Assembly: GCF_029227915.1 (NCBI RefSeq)
Contig: NC_079878.1
Coordinates: 5,456,001-5,520,000, forward strand
Direction: 5' to 3'
Source of the DNA: Hydractinia symbiolongicarpus
Lineage: Eukaryota > Cnidaria > Hydrozoa > Anthoathecata > Hydractiniidae
Length of the DNA: 64,000 nt
The position numbers and the translations under genes are program-made. Positions 62,781-64,000 of the stretch are shown piece after piece (position 1 is the first letter of the stretch; every line of letters begins with the position of its first letter). Under the pieces are notes generated by a model. The model was not told the origin of the DNA and did no database searches. It saw only the letters and a program-made list of their open reading frames with translations.

Positions 62781-64000
62781 TATATATAAATGCTCAATTT
62801 TTATTAAATTAAAGTTTGTAGTTTGTTCAATATTTTTATTAATTGTACGCAATCGTCCGCCTGTCAAAAGTAGAAAACGTTGCGAGCAGAAAAAAATTTT
62901 AATGGTCATGCCCACAGTTGCGGACAAGAACACTTTAATGGAAAGTGTTCTTTTTTTTCTTAAAGTTCTTAAACCGAGGATCCTTTTTGCTGATGCAGCT
63001 CAATATTTGTGTTCAAAAACAATCACATCATTATTCATATTACTTCGCAGTTATTGTACGTGAGAATTCACATGCTATTTCTTATTTTGAAGAAAGGATT
63101 TTAGGATAAATTTTTTTCTGGCAAAGCCTGAGCATTGTTTTCCTACGTTATACTGTGGCAAAGATGCTGGTAAATTCCACCACCAATTACAACAATTCCT
63201 AAAATTGAACACCCATAGTTGATCTGTTTTCCCCAATACTAATATACAAATATATAGGATTTTCTGGAATTTTCAAATATTTCTTACTTTTCTGTGAACT
63301 GAAAGAGTTAGTAAGCTGACGAAAACAGAACGATATCACATCAGGACGTTGGAACGTTGGATGATGCAATTTTTCGTAATTCTAGAATAACTGATGACCG
63401 TGACAAAATTGATGCTGACATCAGCAAAAAATAACTATATTATTTACTTGGAAGTAATCTACCAGGAAGGAAATAACGTTTTCTTCTTGCAATGCTGTCA
63501 AGTCTTATAAAATAGATCTTAAAACAAGATACAATCATCAGATTATCAAATTTCTTGTGGTTTTTAACGACATCGAAATATATTACACCTACGAAATATA
63601 AGAACAAAAGTCATTCTCGTCAAGAAAGTATTGTTCCACTTTTCAAAGTGACTTGTGTGAAAACAAGAGCAATGATAACGCCTTCAAATAAATTCAATAA
63701 ATTAACTTAAATTTCCCATACATACTTTGGCTGAGGAAGAAAATTGAGATACTTTGAAATTGAGGAAAAAAATGGAAACAACTCATTAAGGAAATAGAGA
63801 TAAAGCAAAGTTATTGGTGTTAACAAAGTTTTGTCTGGCCAGTAAGCAATATTTGGGTGTGGCCGGTTGCTAGCATCGGTTTTTTTGTGTGTAAGTATCA
63901 GTGCTGATAGCTTTTTCTAATTCAGTACTGATTGTCGTGTCCGTTAATAGTCCAACTTTCCAACATAAAAATGATGTATGATCGTTTGTGGTCGGCGTTA
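62781..64000. other. Right-hand end of window, no gene recognised
   Basis: The 114-residue frame at 62719-63063 starts inside the Tigger-like terminus and has no domain signature. The rest is A+T-rich with no repeat ends that I can define. Confidence 0.5.

Noticed and set aside
62719-63063. 114-residue plus-strand protein
   Set aside because: It begins inside a Tigger-like terminus and has no family signature.

Overview
This window is animal nuclear DNA and most likely comes from a cnidarian, with a hydrozoan as the best guess. It is strongly A+T-rich and gene-sparse. Multi-exon genes have GT-AG introns and there are no operons. Class A GPCRs are intronless and tandem. One secreted protein joins a MAM domain to three ShKT domains, a combination favoured in cnidarians. 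Mobile elements include a tRNA-derived SINE, hAT-like elements, pogo/Tigger-like elements and small foldbacks. The organism call is inference; the exon structures below were worked out base by base from splice sites and reading phase.

Layout. 456-3795 (+) is the 3' part of a MAM + 3xShKT secreted-protein gene with two SINE copies in its introns. 5960-6871 (+) is an intact intronless class A GPCR. 8964-9934 (+) is its tandem paralogue, broken by a frameshift and small deletion at the ECL2/TM5 boundary. 10.5-10.9 kb holds a cluster of a dispersed hairpin repeat, and 10.9-16.7 kb has no recognisable gene.

16665-40321 is a direct tandem duplication: unit A is 16665-27367 and unit B is 27368-40321. 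Each unit carries a complete seven-exon gene for a 744-residue BCCT-family (betaine/carnitine/choline) transporter and a hAT-like element with a 58-bp minisatellite (2 repeats in A, 6 in B). Unit B alone later received a 2.3-kb hAT-like element carrying an OTU-like (vertnin-like) protease-domain reading frame. The empty site in unit A and a 5-bp target duplication document that insertion. A third, older and decayed BCCT copy lies at 40746-43490.

45298-46692 (-) is the most unusual gene: an intronless 464-residue receptor-channel. It has a split periplasmic-binding-protein-like ligand domain wrapped around a potassium-channel pore with an intact TSVGYGD filter, then a third membrane helix and a C-terminal coiled coil. 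This is the architecture of bacterial GluR0 and of the potassium-selective glutamate receptor reported from a bdelloid rotifer. 50193-51599 (-) is the last exon of a gene encoding a long basic Ser-rich tail that ends in a class I PDZ-ligand motif.

51.6-64 kb contains no gene I can support. It holds two pogo/Tigger-like elements (54824-55219, 62164-62780), another hairpin repeat, a 29-nt poly-T run and a 118-bp foldback.

The genes do not form a pathway. The main processes are local gene-family expansion (GPCR pair, BCCT trio) with decay of some copies, and repeated transposon insertion that dates the duplication steps.
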